Of a stretch of 14,980 nucleotides of DNA, positions 13,630-14,980 are shown piece after piece; position 1 is the stretch's first letter, and the number at the start of each line of letters is the position of its first letter. The notes below the pieces were generated by a model. That model saw only the letters and a program-made list of their open reading frames with translations, did not search any database and had not been told where the DNA came from. Both the position numbers and the translations under genes were made by a program. This DNA comes from an uncultured Burkholderiales bacterium (GTDB taxonomy: Bacteria > Pseudomonadota > Gammaproteobacteria > Burkholderiales > Burkholderiaceae_E), in the NCBI GenBank assembly GCA_903898725.1, contig CAIUGQ010000231.1:1-14980 (forward strand), given 5' to 3'.

Positions 13630-14980
13630 ATGCTTCGCTCCGACCCCTTGACGGCACCCGGCGGGCGCGCCGGATCCGTGCGCGCCCCCGTGATGCGGCC
13701 TGTCGGCGTCGGAGTGCTGTGCCTCACGGCCGCCCTGGCGGCGCTCGGCGCACCCGCCGTCCGTGCGGCCTCGCTCGACGAGGTCGTCCGCGCCGCCGTC
13801 ACCGACTTCCCCGCCATCCGGGCCGCCCAGGCCAACCGCAGCGCCGCGGAGTCCCGGGTCGACGGCGCGCGCGCCGGGCACTATCCGACGCTGGACGTCG
13901 GTGCGGTCGGTCGCGTCACCGGCGCCAGCCAGAGCACGCCGCTGCCGCGCGCCCGGGTCAACGTGTTCGCGGGCGGCGCGATCGAGGCCTCGATCGACCG
14001 GGAGGCCCAGCGGGTCGCCGCGCTCGAGAGCCGCGAGACCGCCACCCGCGACGACGTCGCCTTCGGCGCGGCGCAGGCCTACCTCCGGACGCTGCGCGCC
14101 TCGCGCCTGGTGCGCGTCTCGGAGGCGAACCTAGAGCGGCATGCGCGGCTGGCCGAGGACTTCGAGCAGATCGTCCGGGTCGACGTCGGGCGCCGCTTCG
14201 ACCTCGTGCAGGCCCAGGCCCGGCTGCAGGCCGTGCGCGGCACGCTCGAGGACCGGCTGGCCGAGCTCGGCACCGCCCGCCAGTCGCTGGCGCGCTTCTA
14301 TCCGCAGCCGCTGGAGACCGCGCGGATGACGCTGCCCGCGGTCGCCGAGCTGCCGCCCGAGCCGGCCGCCGCCATCGGCGCGCAGGAGCATCCGGCGGTG
14401 GAGACCGCGCGCCGCGAGGTCTCGGCGGCCGAGGCCAACACGCGCGCGGTCCGCCTGCAGCGTCGCCCGCGGCTCGACTTCGAGGCCACCGGCGGGCGCG
14501 ACCCGCTGTCGCAGGTGGTGCTGTCCTGGCCGGCCTTCGACGCCTCGCTCACTGCGGCCGAGCAGGGCGCGGTGGCCGCGCGCATCGGCGCCGAGGCCTC
14601 GCTGCAGGACGTCGAGCTGACCATCGCCGAGCAGCGCCGGCAGGCCGACGTCGACTTCGCCGCCACCAGCCGCCGCATCGTCCAGGCCCGCACGCAGGTG
14701 CAGCTCGCCACCGAGCTCGTGACCATCTACTACGAGCAGTTCCGCGTCGGCCGTCGCAACCTGCTCGACCTGCTCGCCGCCTACGCCGAGCTGTCGAACG
14801 GCGAGGCCGCGCTGGTCGGCGCACAGGTCGATCAGGCGCTCGCGCGCTACCGCATCGCCTACACCACCGCCAGCTTCGCGCCGCGCTTCGAGAACAGCTT
14901 CGCCGCGCTGCCCGACGTGGCGATGCCCGAGCCGGCGTCGGTGCCGCCGTTCCGCGCCGCCTCGGCGCCGCGCCTCGCGC
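13630..14980 (+). CDS. TolC-family type I secretion outer-membrane protein (3' end outside the window)
   Basis: A frame of 450 codons, open at the right edge. The signal peptide is MRPVGVGVLCLTAALAALGA ending PAVRA/A. The mature part starts SLDEVVRAAVTDFPAIRAAQANR and continues as long amphipathic helices with the two-fold repeat of TolC: YPTLDVGAVGRV, FGAAQAYLRTLRASRL and VGRRFDLVQAQARLQ in the first half; RPRLDFEATGG, then YYEQFRVGRRNLLDLLAAYAEL in the second. The last is a hallmark of type I outer-membrane proteins (QFxxGxRxLLDLL). It should form the outer-membrane and periplasmic duct for the adhesin next to it; ABC and adaptor genes are expected beyond the edge. Two starts are possible: ATG 13630, which gives a 26-residue n-region, and ATG 13693, which gives a compact signal peptide. 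The second looks better although neither has a clear ribosome site. Confidence 0.9.
   Translation, partial: MLRSDPLTAPGGRAGSVRAPVMRPVGVGVLCLTAALAALGAPAVRAASLDEVVRAAVTDFPAIRAAQANRSAAESRVDGARAGHYPTLDVGAVGRVTGASQSTPLPRARVNVFAGGAIEASIDREAQRVAALESRETATRDDVAFGAAQAYLRTLRASRLVRVSEANLERHARLAEDFEQIVRVDVGRRFDLVQAQARLQAVRGTLEDRLAELGTARQSLARFYPQPLETARMTLPAVAELPPEPAAAIGAQEHPAVETARREVSAAEANTRAVRLQRRPRLDFEATGGRDPLSQVVLSWPAFDASLTAAEQGAVAARIGAEASLQDVELTIAEQRRQADVDFAATSRRIVQARTQVQLATELVTIYYEQFRVGRRNLLDLLAAYAELSNGEAALVGAQVDQALARYRIAYTTASFAPRFENSFAALPDVAMPEPASVPPFRAASAPRLA

Noticed and set aside
9751..13881. Very long minus-strand open frame (1376 codons) opposite the adhesin and transferase genes
   Set aside because: Its translation is low-complexity Gly/Arg/Asp/Ala with no domain; it is the antisense shadow of a GC-rich Thr/Ala/Gly repeat gene. 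The plus-strand proteins have clear families.

Overview
The window is very GC-rich, with long open frames on both strands. It reads as an exopolysaccharide (EPS) and biofilm-matrix locus from a Gram-negative bacterium. The EpsE/EpsF/EpsG/EpsL set is the type first named from Methylobacillus methanolan synthesis and is common in Betaproteobacteria. Together with the base composition this suggests a Burkholderiales-like betaproteobacterium; that placement is inference. I see no rRNA, tRNA, CRISPR array, insertion sequence or phage integration signature.

Left part, minus strand (read from right to left): an outer-membrane beta-barrel (epsL, 7166-8413); a 346-bp spacer with several candidate control sites; a Tat/lipoprotein-type right-handed beta-helix protein (4441-6819) followed by hairpins that may end transcription; then a tight cluster of epsE (outer-membrane export, 3283-4128), epsF (Wzz-like chain-length protein, 1829-3250), epsG (BY-kinase-like ATPase, 775-1824) and a GT4 glycosyltransferase cut by the window edge (1-734). 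Gaps inside this cluster are 32, 4 and 40 bp, so it is probably one operon.

Right part, plus strand, divergent from epsL across 135 bp: a WcaJ-type polyprenyl-phosphate sugar-phosphate transferase (8549-9958); a 1161-residue Ig-repeat surface protein with a BapA-like N-terminus (10039-13524); and a TolC-family type I secretion outer-membrane protein cut by the right edge (13630-14980).

Likely working model (inference): the phosphotransferase loads the first sugar on undecaprenyl phosphate and the glycosyltransferase extends it. EpsF/EpsG control chain length. EpsE lacks the C-terminal helix that forms the outer-membrane barrel in Wza, so the EpsL beta-barrel probably supplies the pore. The beta-helix protein, probably membrane-anchored, may trim or modify the polymer. 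The adhesin is probably secreted by a type I system whose TolC is next door, so the locus may make a polysaccharide and a protein matrix partner together. The flippase, polymerase, most glycosyltransferases and the type I ABC and adaptor proteins are not in the window.
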